Shown in pieces: positions 1 to 9,233 of a stretch of DNA of 64,000 bases. Origin of the DNA: Kofleriaceae bacterium (GTDB lineage: Bacteria; Myxococcota_A; Polyangia; Haliangiales; Haliangiaceae); contig JAGPCY010000035.1 in the NCBI GenBank assembly GCA_018057825.1, forward strand, positions 38,724-102,723. The letters are read 5' to 3'. The notes below the pieces were generated by a model. The model did no database searches. It was not told the DNA's origin and was given only the letters and a program-made list of their open reading frames with translations. A program made the position numbers and the translations under genes. Position 1 is the stretch's first letter, and each line of letters starts with the position of its first letter.

Positions 1-1048
1 GCTTGAACGACAGGTCATCGATCAGCAGGCGATCGCCGTAGCCCTTGGAGACGTGATCGAAGATCACCGCGTCGTTGCCCAGGCGCGGCCCGGGCGGGAT
101 CACGATCTCGAGGGTCGGGTCGCGCTGCTCGCGCTGCGACTCGGCGACCAGCTCGTCGTAGCGCTGCATGCGGGCCTTGGACTTGGCCTGCCGCGCCTTG
201 GGCGAGCTGCGGACCCACTCGAGCTCGCGCTGCAACATGCGCTCGCGGGCGTTGGCGGCCTTCTCCTCCTGGTGCAGCCGCTTGGCCTTGGCCTCGAGCC
301 AGGCCGAGTAGTTGCCCTGGAACGGGTGGCCCTCGCCGCGATCGAGCTCGAGGATCCACTCGGCGACGTTCTCGAGGAAGTAGCGATCGTGGGTGATCGC
401 CACCACGGTGCCCGGGAAGTCCTCGAGGGTCTTCTCCAACCACTGCACGCTCTCGGCGTCGAGGTGGTTGGTCGGCTCGTCGAGGAGCAGCATGTCGGGC
501 TTGCTGAGCAGCAGCCGGCACAGCGCGACCCGGCGCCGCTCGCCGCCCGAGATCTTGGTGACGTCGGCGTCGCCCGGCGGCAGGCGCAGCGCGTCCATCG
601 CCATGTCGATCGCGTGGTCGAGATCCCAGCCGTTGACCGCCTCGATCTTGTCCTGCAGGGTGGCCTGCTCGTCGAGGAGCTTGGTCATCTCGGCGTCCGA
701 GATGTCCTCGCCCATCTTCATCGAGATCTCCTCGAACCGGGTCAGGAGCGCCCGGGTCTCGGCGACGCCGTCGAGCACGTTGCCGCGCACGTCCTTGGCC
801 GGATCGAGCTGCGGCTCCTGGGCCAGGTAGCCGATCTTCAGGCCCGGCGCCGGCATGGCCTCGCCGACGATGTCCTTGTCGAGGCCGGCCATGATCTTGA
901 GGAGCGTCGACTTACCGGCGCCGTTGGAGCCGATCACGCCGATCTTGGCGCCGGGCAGAAACGACAGCCAGATGCCCTTCAAGATCTCGCGCTTGGGGGG
1001 GACCACCTTGCGGAGGTCCTTCATCACGAACACGTATTGCTGCGCCAT
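1..1048 (-). CDS. ettA: Energy-dependent translational throttle protein EttA (ABC-F ATPase), 3'-truncated by window edge
   Basis: Only the first 349 residues are present; the family is about 555 residues, so the C-terminal third lies outside the window. Visible in order: Walker [10 protein letters not shown] (residues 40-48), signature ISGGE (166-170), Walker [12 protein letters not shown] (187-197), then the charged helical linker typical of the ABC-F P-site tRNA interaction motif, then the start of the second ABC domain. ABC-F proteins lack membrane segments; EttA binds the ribosomal E site and gates entry into elongation according to ATP/ADP level (established for E. coli). The N-terminus [12 protein letters not shown] matches EttA closely. 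The start is the ATG at 1046-1048. It is divergent from the DUF362-like gene, with 167 bp between starts. Confidence 0.93.
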   Translation of the reverse strand, partial: MAQQYVFVMKDLRKVVPPKREILKGIWLSFLPGAKIGVIGSNGAGKSTLLKIMAGLDKDIVGEAMPAPGLKIGYLAQEPQLDPAKDVRGNVLDGVAETRALLTRFEEISMKMGEDISDAEMTKLLDEQATLQDKIEAVNGWDLDHAIDMAMDALRLPPGDADVTKISGGERRRVALCRLLLSKPDMLLLDEPTNHLDAESVQWLEKTLEDFPGTVVAITHDRYFLENVAEWILELDRGEGHPFQGNYSAWLEAKAKRLHQEEKAANARERMLQRELEWVRSSPKARQAKSKARMQRYDELVAESQREQRDPTLEIVIPPGPRLGNDAVIFDHVSKGYGDRLLIDDLSFK

Positions 1049-1215
1049 GGCGCGCGCAGTCTACGCCGAAGCGCGCCGCCCGGGTGGGGTCGACATGGCC
1101 GAGTCGTCGGGCCAGATCGACCCGGTCGCCGCCGCCGCCAGGGTCGCCCCGGGCTTCGCGCAGCGACCGGCCGCGCGGCCGGTGGCGCGTCGCCGCGCGC
1201 TGTTATAGTGCGAGG

Positions 1216-2646
1216 ATGTCTGAGAAGTCTGACAAGCCTGACACCTCCTCGCGCGGACCGAGCCGCCGCAAGCTGCTCCTCGGCGCCGGCGCCGTCGCTG
1301 GCCTGGCCGGGGCCACGTGGGTGATGCGCAACCGCATCCGCAACTTCATCGATCGCAAGACCGTGCTGGCGTCGTTCTCGGCGACGCCGCCGCTCCTGCC
1401 CCACGACGCGGCCAAGGACGCCACGACGATCGCGGTGGCCAAGGGCGGCGGCCCGGCCGGCAACATCGACGCCGCGATGAGCAAGCTCGGCGGCATGGGC
1501 AAGGTGATCGGCGTCGACGACGTGGTGGTGATCAAGGTGTCGGCGCAGTGGTGGAACCAGGGCATGACCAACGTCGCCGCGGTCAAGCGGACGATCGAGC
1601 ACATCCTCGAGATCCCGGGCTGGAAGGGCGAGATCATCGTCTTCGAGAACACCCACTTCCACTTCCCCGACAAGGCCGCCGACGATCCCAGCCGCGGCCT
1701 GACCCGGGCCTGGACCGCGCCCAGCGTGCGCAACGTCGACGTGCCGGGCTGGAAGAGCCTCGGCGATCTGATCCCACACTTCACCGGCCTGGGCGTCCCG
1801 GTCAGTTTCTACGGCCTGGTCGACGCCGGGCCGAGCGCGCTCGCCGGCGACCCGTGGTTCGATCCCGAGCACAAGCACGGCGTGTACGGCGGCGATCGCC
1901 GCGGTCCGCTCGGCAAGCGCGACGTGCGCGACGGCTACTTCTGGGACTTCGATCAGGTGTTCCGCTTGAAGCGCAGCCGGGTCGGCAGCGCCAAGACCCC
2001 GCTGTCGTGGCCGCGCTTCACCAGCGCCAAGTCCGGCGCGGTGATCGATCTGAAGGACGGCGTCTTGCGCAAGGACGGCGACAAGCTGGTCGCCGACGGC
2101 CGCACGCTCCGGTTCATCAACATGACCACCGGCAACGAGCACGGCTCGACCGGCTTCACCGGCGCGTGCAAGTCGCCGATGGGCCTGGTCGACATGAGCG
2201 CCGGCGCGCTCGGCACCGACCCGCGGGTCCAGGGCTACCAGTCGGTCCACTACTTCGGGCGCACCGGCCGGGCCGACGCCCACCGCGATCCGACCTGGCG
2301 CATGGCCGGCCCCCTGGCCTACTGGAACAACAAGGTCCGGCGCGCCGACCTGTACCTGACCTGCTGCGAGTGGGTCGCGGTCACGCCCAAGGAGGGCTAC
2401 GACGACTCCGACGACATGCGCCACCACGACAAGTGCGCGCAGCAGGTCGGCACCGTGGTCGCCGGCCGCGATCCGGTCGCGATCGATAGCTGGTGCCTGC
2501 GCAACGTCATGAGCCAGTTCGACGGCAAGTACGCGCCGATGATGAAGCTCGACGATCCCGACTCCAAGGCCAGCCGGTTCCTGCGCTACTTCCGCGAGGC
2601 CGCCGGCTGGGGCACCCTCGACCCGGCGTTGGTCACGGTGGTGTAG
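1216..2646 (+). CDS. Tat-exported DUF362-like protein
   Basis: 476 residues from an ATG preceded by GAGG a few bases upstream; longer in-frame extensions to 1084 look non-coding. The N-terminus carries a twin-arginine type signal (SRRKLLLGAGAVAGLAGA, residues 15-32), suggesting folded export. The core (VVVIKVSAQWWNQGMTN, near residue 100, followed by a G-W-K-G-E-I-I-V-F-E-N segment) resembles DUF362 proteins, which often sit near iron-sulfur enzymes; no ferredoxin cysteine cluster is visible here. Function is unknown. It ends 18 bp before the 3' end of the convergent mntP gene. Confidence 0.7.
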   Translation: MSEKSDKPDTSSRGPSRRKLLLGAGAVAGLAGATWVMRNRIRNFIDRKTVLASFSATPPLLPHDAAKDATTIAVAKGGGPAGNIDAAMSKLGGMGKVIGVDDVVVIKVSAQWWNQGMTNVAAVKRTIEHILEIPGWKGEIIVFENTHFHFPDKAADDPSRGLTRAWTAPSVRNVDVPGWKSLGDLIPHFTGLGVPVSFYGLVDAGPSALAGDPWFDPEHKHGVYGGDRRGPLGKRDVRDGYFWDFDQVFRLKRSRVGSAKTPLSWPRFTSAKSGAVIDLKDGVLRKDGDKLVADGRTLRFINMTTGNEHGSTGFTGACKSPMGLVDMSAGALGTDPRVQGYQSVHYFGRTGRADAHRDPTWRMAGPLAYWNNKVRRADLYLTCCEWVAVTPKEGYDDSDDMRHHDKCAQQVGTVVAGRDPVAIDSWCLRNVMSQFDGKYAPMMKLDDPDSKASRFLRYFREAAGWGTLDPALVTVV

Positions 2647-2664
2647 CGGCCGCGGACCGCGCGG

Positions 2665-3237
2665 TCAGGCGCCACCGGTCAGGTGCTCGACCAGGATCTT
2701 CACGCCGATCGCGCACAGCGCCAGCCCGCCGACGATCTCGAGGCGCTGCCCGAGGTGGGCGCCGACCGCGCGGCCGACCCGGATCGCGGCGATCGACAAG
2801 ACCGCGGTGACCCCGCCGATCAGGGCGATCACCACCGGCCCGGGCACCGACATGAGCGGGATGGTCACGCCGGCGGCCAGGGCGTCGATGCTGGTGGCGA
2901 TCGCCAGGACGACCAGGCCGCGCACCGCGAACGGATGGGCGACCGCCGCCGGATCGTCGTCGCCGTCGCCGCCGCGCCAGGCCGCCCACAGCGCCTTGCC
3001 GCCGAGCGCCATCAGGATCGCGAACGCGATCCAGTGATCGACCTGGGCCACGACGTGGCCGAACCGTTGCCCGGCGGCCCAGCCGAGGGCCGCCATCCCG
3101 GCCTGGAACCCGCCGGTCAGCCCGGCGCAGGTGGCGACGTCGCGCGGCCGGACCTCGCGCGCGAGCATGCCGCGGACCGCGCTGGCGGCGGCGGCGTCCA
3201 TGGCCAGGCCGATCGCGAGGAGGATCGCGGCGAGCAC
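2665..3237 (-). CDS. mntP: Manganese efflux pump MntP
   Basis: 190 residues, the usual length of the family (DUF204/MntP). Six hydrophobic helices arranged as two related halves are visible, each with a conserved acidic motif: AIGLAMDAAAAS near the N-terminus and ATSIDALAAG near the middle, the signatures of MntP. The protein exports Mn(II) across the inner membrane. No yybP-ykoY-like riboswitch could be recognised in the 117 bp upstream. It is divergent from the large kinase gene and convergent with the DUF362-like gene. Confidence 0.9.
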   Translation of the reverse strand: MLAAILLAIGLAMDAAAASAVRGMLAREVRPRDVATCAGLTGGFQAGMAALGWAAGQRFGHVVAQVDHWIAFAILMALGGKALWAAWRGGDGDDDPAAVAHPFAVRGLVVLAIATSIDALAAGVTIPLMSVPGPVVIALIGGVTAVLSIAAIRVGRAVGAHLGQRLEIVGGLALCAIGVKILVEHLTGGA

Positions 3238-3354
3238 GGCGGCAGCCTACGCCCGGCCCGGCCCGGGCGCGAGCGATCGTGCGATCGGTCGGCGCGGCGG
3301 CGCGCGATCGCGGTGCGCGACCCCGCGGCGCGAGTTCGATGGCAGAATCGCGCG

Positions 3355-6300
3355 GTGGCGACGCCGACGGTCATCGCCGAGCGGTTCGAACTCGAGGCGC
3401 TGGCTGAGTCCGGCGGCATGGGTTCGGTCTATCGCGCGCGCGATCGCCTGACCGGCGCGCCGGTGGCGGTGAAGCTCCTGGCCCGGGCCAACCAGCGGTG
3501 GGCCGAGCGCTTCCGCCGCGAAGCGCTGGCCCTGGCCGAGCTGGCCCACCCGGCGATCGTCCGCTACGTCGCCCACGGTCTGACGCCGACCGGTGAGCCC
3601 TACCTGGCGATGGACTGGCTCGAGGGCGAGCCGCTGTCGGCCCGGCTGCGCCGCGGCCGGCTGTCGTTGCCCGAGGCCTGCGATCTGGGGATCCGGATCG
3701 CCGACGCCCTGACCTTCGCCCACGCCGCCGGCGTGATCCACCGCGACCTCAAGCCGGCCAACGTCTTCCTGGTCGATGGCGACGTGCGCGGCGCGACGCT
3801 GCTCGACTTCGGCGTCGCGCGCCTGAACAACCTGTACTCCGACACCACCCGGACCGGCGATCGCGTCGGCACCCCGCGCTACATGGCGCCCGAGCAGGTG
3901 CGGGCGGCGCGCGCGGTCGACTGGCGCTGCGACCTGTGGAGCCTGGGCTGCGTGCTCTACACCTCGCTGGCCGGCCGACCGCCGTTCTCGGCCCCCGACG
4001 AGATGGCGACCTGGGGCAAGATCCTCCTCGAGGAGGCCCCGGTCTTGTCGGTGGCGCGGCCCGACGCGCCGCCGCCGCTGGTCGCCCTGGTCCGCCGCCT
4101 GCTCGAGAAGGAGCCGGCGCTGCGGCCGGCCTCGGCGGCGGTGGTGGCCACCGAGCTGCGGCGGATCGAGCGGCCCGAGGGCCCGGAGTCGACCGGCATC
4201 ACCTCGGTCGGGGTGGCGCTGGCGTCGTCGGGCGAGCACCGCCGGGTCGCGCTGGTGATGATCGGCCCGGTCGCGACCGACGACGCGTCCGTCGAGGGCG
4301 AGCGCGACCGCGCCGCGGCCACCGACGACGATGACACCCGCCCGGGCGAGCTGCCGATGGTCGAGCTGGCGGCCGCCGCCGATCGCCACGGCGGCGGCTT
4401 TGAACCCCTGGCCCACGGCGGCGCGATCGTGACCTTCGCCGGCAGCCCGGCGGCCACCGATCTGGTCGGGCGCGCCGCCCGCTTCGCCCTCGAGGCGCGC
4501 CGGCTGTGCGACGGCGGCGTGGCCCTGGCCTCGGGCCGCGGCGCCACCGGCAACCTGTCGGTCGGCGACGCGATCGAGCGGGCCGCGAGCCTGTTGCGCC
4601 GGGCCGCCCACGGCGACCGCGACCGCCCGGTGGCGGTCGACGAGGTCAGCGCCGCGCTCCTCGGGCCGCGCTTCGAGCTCGACGGCGCCGGCGCGCTGCG
4701 CGCCGAACGCCGCGACGACGGCGTGCGGACGATCCTGGGGCGGCCGACCCCGACGGTCGGGCGCGAGCGCGAGCTCAACCTCCTGGTCCAGCTCTGCCGC
4801 GACAGCGCGGCCGAGCCGGCGGCGGCGGCGGCGGTGGTGATCGGCGAGGCCGGGGTCGGCAAGTCGCGCCTGCGCCACGAGCTGGTCGAGCGCCTGGGGC
4901 GGGCCGCCCAGGTGTGGTCGGGGCGCGGCGATCCGGTGCGCGCCGGGTCGCCGTTCTCGCTGCTCGGCTCGGCGCTGCGCCGCCGCCTGGGCGTCGACGA
5001 CGTGTCGACCCCGGCGGCCCGGGTCGCGGCGATCCGCCGGGTCGCGATCGCGGTCGACGATCTCGGCCTGCCCGAGCCCGAGCGGGTCACCACCTTCCTG
5101 GCCGAGCTGATCGGCGCGCCCCAGCCCGGGCCGGCCTCGACCCAGCTCGCCGCCGCGCGACGCCAGCCGCGCCTCATGAACGATCAGCTCCGGCGCGCGT
5201 TCCTCGAGCTGTGCGCGGCCGAGCTGGGCCGCGGCCCGATCGTGTGGACCTTCGACGATCTGCACTGGGGCGACGCGCCGTCGATCGAGCTGGTCGACGA
5301 GGCGCTGCGGGCCTTCGCCGACCGGCCGCTGGCGGCGATCGGCTTCGCCCGGCCCGAGGTCGAGGGGCTGTTCCCGCGGCTGTGGGCCCAGCGCGGCGCC
5401 AGCCAGCTCCGGCTCGGGCCCCTGGCCAAGAAGGCCGCGGTCCGGCTGGCCGAGGGCGTGCTCGGGCCAACCGCGTCGCCGGCGGTGGTGGCGGAGGTCG
5501 TCGAGCGGGCCGGCGGCAACGCCTTCTTCCTCGAGGAGCTGTTGCGCGCGGCGGCCGACGGCGAGGTCGGGCGACTGCCCGAGACCGTGGTCGCGATGGT
5601 CCAGGTCCGGCTCGAGGCCCTGGCCGCGCCGGCCCGCCAGGTGCTGCGCGCCGCGTCGGTGCTCGGCACGCGGTTCACGGTCGCGCCGCTGGCCGCGCTG
5701 CTCGGCGCCGAACTCCCGGAGCGCGAGCTCGATCAGCTGGTGGCGGATCTGGTCGCCCGCGAGCTGCTCGTCGCCGAGGATCTCGATCGCCACGAGCTGG
5801 CGTTTCGCCACGACACCATCCGCGAGGCGGCCTACGGCATGTTGCTCGACGCCGATCGCCGGCTGGCCCACCGATCGGCCGGGCTGTGGCTCGAGGCCCA
5901 GCGCGAGCGCGACGCCTTGACCGTGGCCCAGCACCTCGAGGCCGGCGGCGAGGAGGCCCGGGCTGCGCTGTGGTACCGCTACGCCGCCGAGCACGCGCTC
6001 GACGCGGGCGACCCGCGCGCGGTGATCGATCGCGCGGCCCGCGGCCTGGAGTGCGGCGCGGTCGATCACGAGCGCGGCGCGCTCTTGCTCCTGGCCTGCG
6101 TGGCCCACGACTGGCTGGGCGAGACCGACGCCACCGAGCGTTGCGCGATCGGCGCCCTCGACGCCGCCCGCGAGGGCTCCACGGTGTGGCTGCGGGCCGC
6201 CGCCGAGCTGGCGGTGGTCGCCGGCCGGGTCGGCAACCACCACCTCCTGGTCGGGGTGGCCCGCGATCTCGAGCGCGCGCGCACCGGCGAGGCCCGCCGC

Positions 6301-7212
6301 GATCGGGTCACCGCGCTGGCGGTGGTGGCCTCGGAGCTGCTGCTGGTCGGCCACGGCGAGCGGGCCCACCGCCTGCTCGCGCGGCTCGAGGAGCTGCGCG
6401 ACGCCTGGTCGACCGACAGCGTCGCCGGCGCCTGGCGGCTGCGGGCCCAGTCGATCGCGGCCCTGGTCGGCGGCGACAGCGTGGCCGCGCTGACGCTGAT
6501 GCGATCGTCGACCGAGCTGATGGAGCAGGTCGGCGCGCGCCGCGATCAGGCCAGCGGCCTCACCAACGTCGGCTTCCTCGAGACCATGGTCGGCCAGGCC
6601 GAGGCCGCCGCGGTCACCTTGCGCCGCGCGCTGGCCTTGGCGGACGACCTGGGCGCGGTGCGGATCACCACGGTGGCGACCCAGAACCTCGCGCTGGCGC
6701 AGTACTACGCCGGGCAACCGCACGACAGCCTGCGGACCGCGCGCACCGCCGAGGTCCTGGCGCGCCAGCAGGACTCGCTGCGGCTGGCCGGCGCCGCGCT
6801 GGTCTATCAGGCCCGCGCCCACCTGGCCCTGGGTCAGGCCGCGCTGGCGCGGACCGCGGCCGCCCGGGCCCTCGAGGCCCTGGCGGCGATGCCGCCGACC
6901 CTGTGCTACGCCCAGGCCGCCGCCGCCGAGGCCGCGCTCGCCGACGGCGATCTGGCCGGCGCGTTGGCCGCGGCGGCCGCCGCCGAGCGCCTGCTCGACG
7001 GCCTGGGCGCGATCGAGGAAGGCGACGCCTACGTCCGGCTGGTCCTGGCGCGGGTCCGCTCCGCCGCCGGCGATCGCGCCGAGGCCGCGCGGCTCGCGGC
7101 CGCGGCGCTGGGGCGCCTCGAGCGCGCCGCCGCCGGGCTGTCGGATCCTGCAGCGCGCGCCACCTTCGCGGCGATGCCCGAGCACGTCGCGCTGGCGGCG
7201 CTCGTGACCTGA
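3355..7212 (+). CDS. Ser/Thr protein kinase fused to degenerate cyclase-like domain, AAA ATPase and TPR repeats
   Basis: 1285 residues from a GTG start (VATPTVIAERFEL); the frame is open further upstream, but that part is antisense to mntP and not protein-like. Order: kinase domain (residues 7-270) with Gly-loop ESGGMGSVYRARD, catalytic VIHRDLKPAN (about 127-136), DFG and APE; then about 300-430 a segment shaped like a class III nucleotide cyclase domain (GGAIVTFAGS...ATDL...AARFALEARR) lacking recognisable catalytic metal residues; then a STAND/MalT-like ATPase with Walker A GEAGVGKS (497-504) and Walker B WTFDDLHW; then TPR-like helices to the end. This architecture is common in myxobacterial signalling kinases. 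No membrane segment is seen, so it is probably cytoplasmic. Input and output are unknown. Confidence 0.88.
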   Translation: MATPTVIAERFELEALAESGGMGSVYRARDRLTGAPVAVKLLARANQRWAERFRREALALAELAHPAIVRYVAHGLTPTGEPYLAMDWLEGEPLSARLRRGRLSLPEACDLGIRIADALTFAHAAGVIHRDLKPANVFLVDGDVRGATLLDFGVARLNNLYSDTTRTGDRVGTPRYMAPEQVRAARAVDWRCDLWSLGCVLYTSLAGRPPFSAPDEMATWGKILLEEAPVLSVARPDAPPPLVALVRRLLEKEPALRPASAAVVATELRRIERPEGPESTGITSVGVALASSGEHRRVALVMIGPVATDDASVEGERDRAAATDDDDTRPGELPMVELAAAADRHGGGFEPLAHGGAIVTFAGSPAATDLVGRAARFALEARRLCDGGVALASGRGATGNLSVGDAIERAASLLRRAAHGDRDRPVAVDEVSAALLGPRFELDGAGALRAERRDDGVRTILGRPTPTVGRERELNLLVQLCRDSAAEPAAAAAVVIGEAGVGKSRLRHELVERLGRAAQVWSGRGDPVRAGSPFSLLGSALRRRLGVDDVSTPAARVAAIRRVAIAVDDLGLPEPERVTTFLAELIGAPQPGPASTQLAAARRQPRLMNDQLRRAFLELCAAELGRGPIVWTFDDLHWGDAPSIELVDEALRAFADRPLAAIGFARPEVEGLFPRLWAQRGASQLRLGPLAKKAAVRLAEGVLGPTASPAVVAEVVERAGGNAFFLEELLRAAADGEVGRLPETVVAMVQVRLEALAAPARQVLRAASVLGTRFTVAPLAALLGAELPERELDQLVADLVARELLVAEDLDRHELAFRHDTIREAAYGMLLDADRRLAHRSAGLWLEAQRERDALTVAQHLEAGGEEARAALWYRYAAEHALDAGDPRAVIDRAARGLECGAVDHERGALLLLACVAHDWLGETDATERCAIGALDAAREGSTVWLRAAAELAVVAGRVGNHHLLVGVARDLERARTGEARRDRVTALAVVASELLLVGHGERAHRLLARLEELRDAWSTDSVAGAWRLRAQSIAALVGGDSVAALTLMRSSTELMEQVGARRDQASGLTNVGFLETMVGQAEAAAVTLRRALALADDLGAVRITTVATQNLALAQYYAGQPHDSLRTARTAEVLARQQDSLRLAGAALVYQARAHLALGQAALARTAAARALEALAAMPPTLCYAQAAAAEAALADGDLAGALAAAAAAERLLDGLGAIEEGDAYVRLVLARVRSAAGDRAEAARLAAAALGRLERAAAGLSDPAARATFAAMPEHVALAALVT

Positions 7213-7227
7213 GGGCCCGCGGGGCCC
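7213..7227. terminator. Possible bidirectional hairpin between convergent kinase and sppA genes
   Basis: GGGCCC-GCG-GGGCCC forms a perfect 6-bp stem directly after the kinase stop codon, in a 22-bp gap between convergent genes. No U-tract follows, so its role as a terminator is inferred from position only. Confidence 0.3.
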
Positions 7228-7234
7228 GCGCCGC

Positions 7235-9199
7235 TCACTCGAAGACGATCGGCAGGAGCGCCACCGCCTGGATCGGCTCGCCGTCGAAGCGCGCGAGCTG
7301 AGCCAGGGTCCGCCGCACCACCGCGGCCACCGCCGGCGCGGCGACGTCGAGGGGCGCGGTCACGGCGGCGGTCGCGGCGACGCCGCCCAGGCGCCCGACC
7401 GACACCTCGCCGAGCTGACCGACGACGTCGCGCAGCGTCATGGTCGGCGGGTAGACCTCGAGGGGCGCGGCGGCGTCGACGCCGCCCAGGGTCCGCGCCG
7501 CGGCCAGGGCCTCGTCGAGACCACCCAGCTCGTCGATCAACCCGTTGGCCTTGGCCTGGGTGCCGGTCCACACCCGGCCCTGGGCCAGGGGCTCGAGCTC
7601 GGCCCGGGTCCGGCCGCGCCCGGCGGCGACGCGGTCGAGGAAGACGTCGTAGATCGCCTGCATCGAGGCCAACATCACGGCGCGCTCGTCGGCGGTCCAC
7701 GGCCCCAGGCTGGCGAACATGGTGGCGCGCTGACCGCGCCCCATCGGATAGGTCGTGACGCCGAGCTTGGCCAGCGCCGGCCCCGGCGCGAGCTTGCCGC
7801 CGACGACGCCGATCGAGCCGGTCAGCGTGTCGGGCTGGGCGAAGATCTTGGTCGCGCCGGCGGCGATGTAGTAGCCACCCGACGCGGCGACGTCGCTCAT
7901 CGACACCACCACCGGCTTGGCCCGCTTGAGCTCGTCCATCGCGTGCCAGATCTGCTCGGACGCCAGGGCGCTGCCACCGCCCGAGTCGATCCGCACCACC
8001 ACCGCCTTGACGTTGTCGTCGGCGGCCAGCAGGCGCAAGACCGGGGTCAGGGTGCGGGACGCGATCTCGCCGCGGGCGCCGATCAGGCCATCGCCTCCGC
8101 CGTCGATCACGTCGCCGACCGCGTAGACCAGCGCGACGTGGGCCGCGGTGGGACGCGGGCTCGGCAGCGCGCCGACGAACCGCGCCAGCTTCATCATCGC
8201 GTCGCCGTCGCTGGCCTTGGCCTCGAGCGGCACCCTGGCCCACGGCGTCTTGGCCTCGGCGCGGAAGGCCTCGAAGGTCGCGACGGTGTCGATCAGGCCG
8301 GCGGCCTGGGCCTGCTCGGCGGTGTGGAGCGCGCGATCGATCGCCGCGCGCGCGCCGTCGACCCCGACGGCCGGACGCCCGGCGGCCAGGGTGGCGACCA
8401 CCGTGGCGTAGTGCTGATCGAGGATCTGGTTCATCACCTCGAGCATCTCGGGCGACGGCCGATCGCGGGTCAGCGGCTCGGCCGCGCCCTTGTAGGCCCC
8501 GACGTGGAGGAAGTCGGCGACCAGGCCCAGGCGATCGAGCAGGCCCTTCAGGTGCACCGGCATCGCGGTCGGCCCGGCGAGGACGAGCTGCGCGGTCGGC
8601 GCCAGGCCGATCCGCTCACACGCGGAGAGGAGCAGGTAGCCGGTCGTCGAGGCGCCCTCGCTGTGACACAGGAGCTTCTTGCCGCGGGCCCGCCAGGCCG
8701 CGAGGGTGGCGCGGACCTCGAGCAGATCGGGCAAGGACGCGCTGACGTCATCGACGCGGAGCAAGAGGCCCGTGAGGTTGGGATCGGCGGCCAGCTCGTC
8801 GAGCCGGGCGGCGAAGGCGCGCAGCGGGATGACGTCGTCGCTGCCAGTCCACGACATCGTCTCGAGCTCGCCGAACGCGCCGGCCAAGGTCAGGACCCCG
8901 AGGTGCGGCCGGTCGGCGGCGTGGTCGGCGCTGGCCGCCTGGGCCTCGTAGGGGCCGGGGCGACCGAGGTTCTCGACGACGGTCCGCAACATCTCGACGG
9001 GATCGCCCAGGCCAGCGAGGCCGCCGCCCGCGGCCGCGGGCGCGTTGGCGGCGGGCGCGGCCCACGGATCCGACGACGATGACGCGGGCGCGGCGCCGCT
9101 GGCCGGCCAGCCCGCTGGGCGCTCACGCTCGCCGCCACAGGCCAGGGCGGCCAAGGCCGCGGCCCCGGCGACGACGGTCAGGGCGGTGGGTGACGGCAT
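7235..9199 (-). CDS. sppA: Signal peptide peptidase SppA, 67K type (lipoprotein)
   Basis: 654 residues with two tandem S49/crotonase-like halves, as in long bacterial SppA. The catalytic lysine corresponds to K237 in HVGAYKGAAEP and the nucleophile to S440 in SDVAASGGYYIA (compare K209/S409 of E. coli SppA). The N-terminus is a signal with a relaxed lipobox ending at C21, followed by a Pro/Ala/Ser linker, so it is predicted to be membrane-anchored and to face the periplasm. SppA degrades signal peptides left after secretion. It is convergent with the kinase gene and lies just downstream of the MJ0042/TPR gene on the same strand (34 bp gap). Confidence 0.92.
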   Translation of the reverse strand: MPSPTALTVVAGAAALAALACGGERERPAGWPASGAAPASSSSDPWAAPAANAPAAAGGGLAGLGDPVEMLRTVVENLGRPGPYEAQAASADHAADRPHLGVLTLAGAFGELETMSWTGSDDVIPLRAFAARLDELAADPNLTGLLLRVDDVSASLPDLLEVRATLAAWRARGKKLLCHSEGASTTGYLLLSACERIGLAPTAQLVLAGPTAMPVHLKGLLDRLGLVADFLHVGAYKGAAEPLTRDRPSPEMLEVMNQILDQHYATVVATLAAGRPAVGVDGARAAIDRALHTAEQAQAAGLIDTVATFEAFRAEAKTPWARVPLEAKASDGDAMMKLARFVGALPSPRPTAAHVALVYAVGDVIDGGGDGLIGARGEIASRTLTPVLRLLAADDNVKAVVVRIDSGGGSALASEQIWHAMDELKRAKPVVVSMSDVAASGGYYIAAGATKIFAQPDTLTGSIGVVGGKLAPGPALAKLGVTTYPMGRGQRATMFASLGPWTADERAVMLASMQAIYDVFLDRVAAGRGRTRAELEPLAQGRVWTGTQAKANGLIDELGGLDEALAAARTLGGVDAAAPLEVYPPTMTLRDVVGQLGEVSVGRLGGVAATAAVTAPLDVAAPAVAAVVRRTLAQLARFDGEPIQAVALLPIVFE

Positions 9200-9233
9200 C
9201 GGGATCTCCTGGCGGCCCGCGGGGGCGGGCCGA

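Noticed and set aside
3238..3354. Manganese riboswitch upstream of mntP
   Set aside because: The 117-bp region is uniformly GC-rich, and no yybP-ykoY-like conserved elements could be recognised.
3247..7185. 1312-residue open frame on the minus strand
   Set aside because: Antisense to the kinase/ATPase gene; composition is Arg/Gly/Ala/Gln-rich with no domain pattern, as expected from GC-rich codon third positions.
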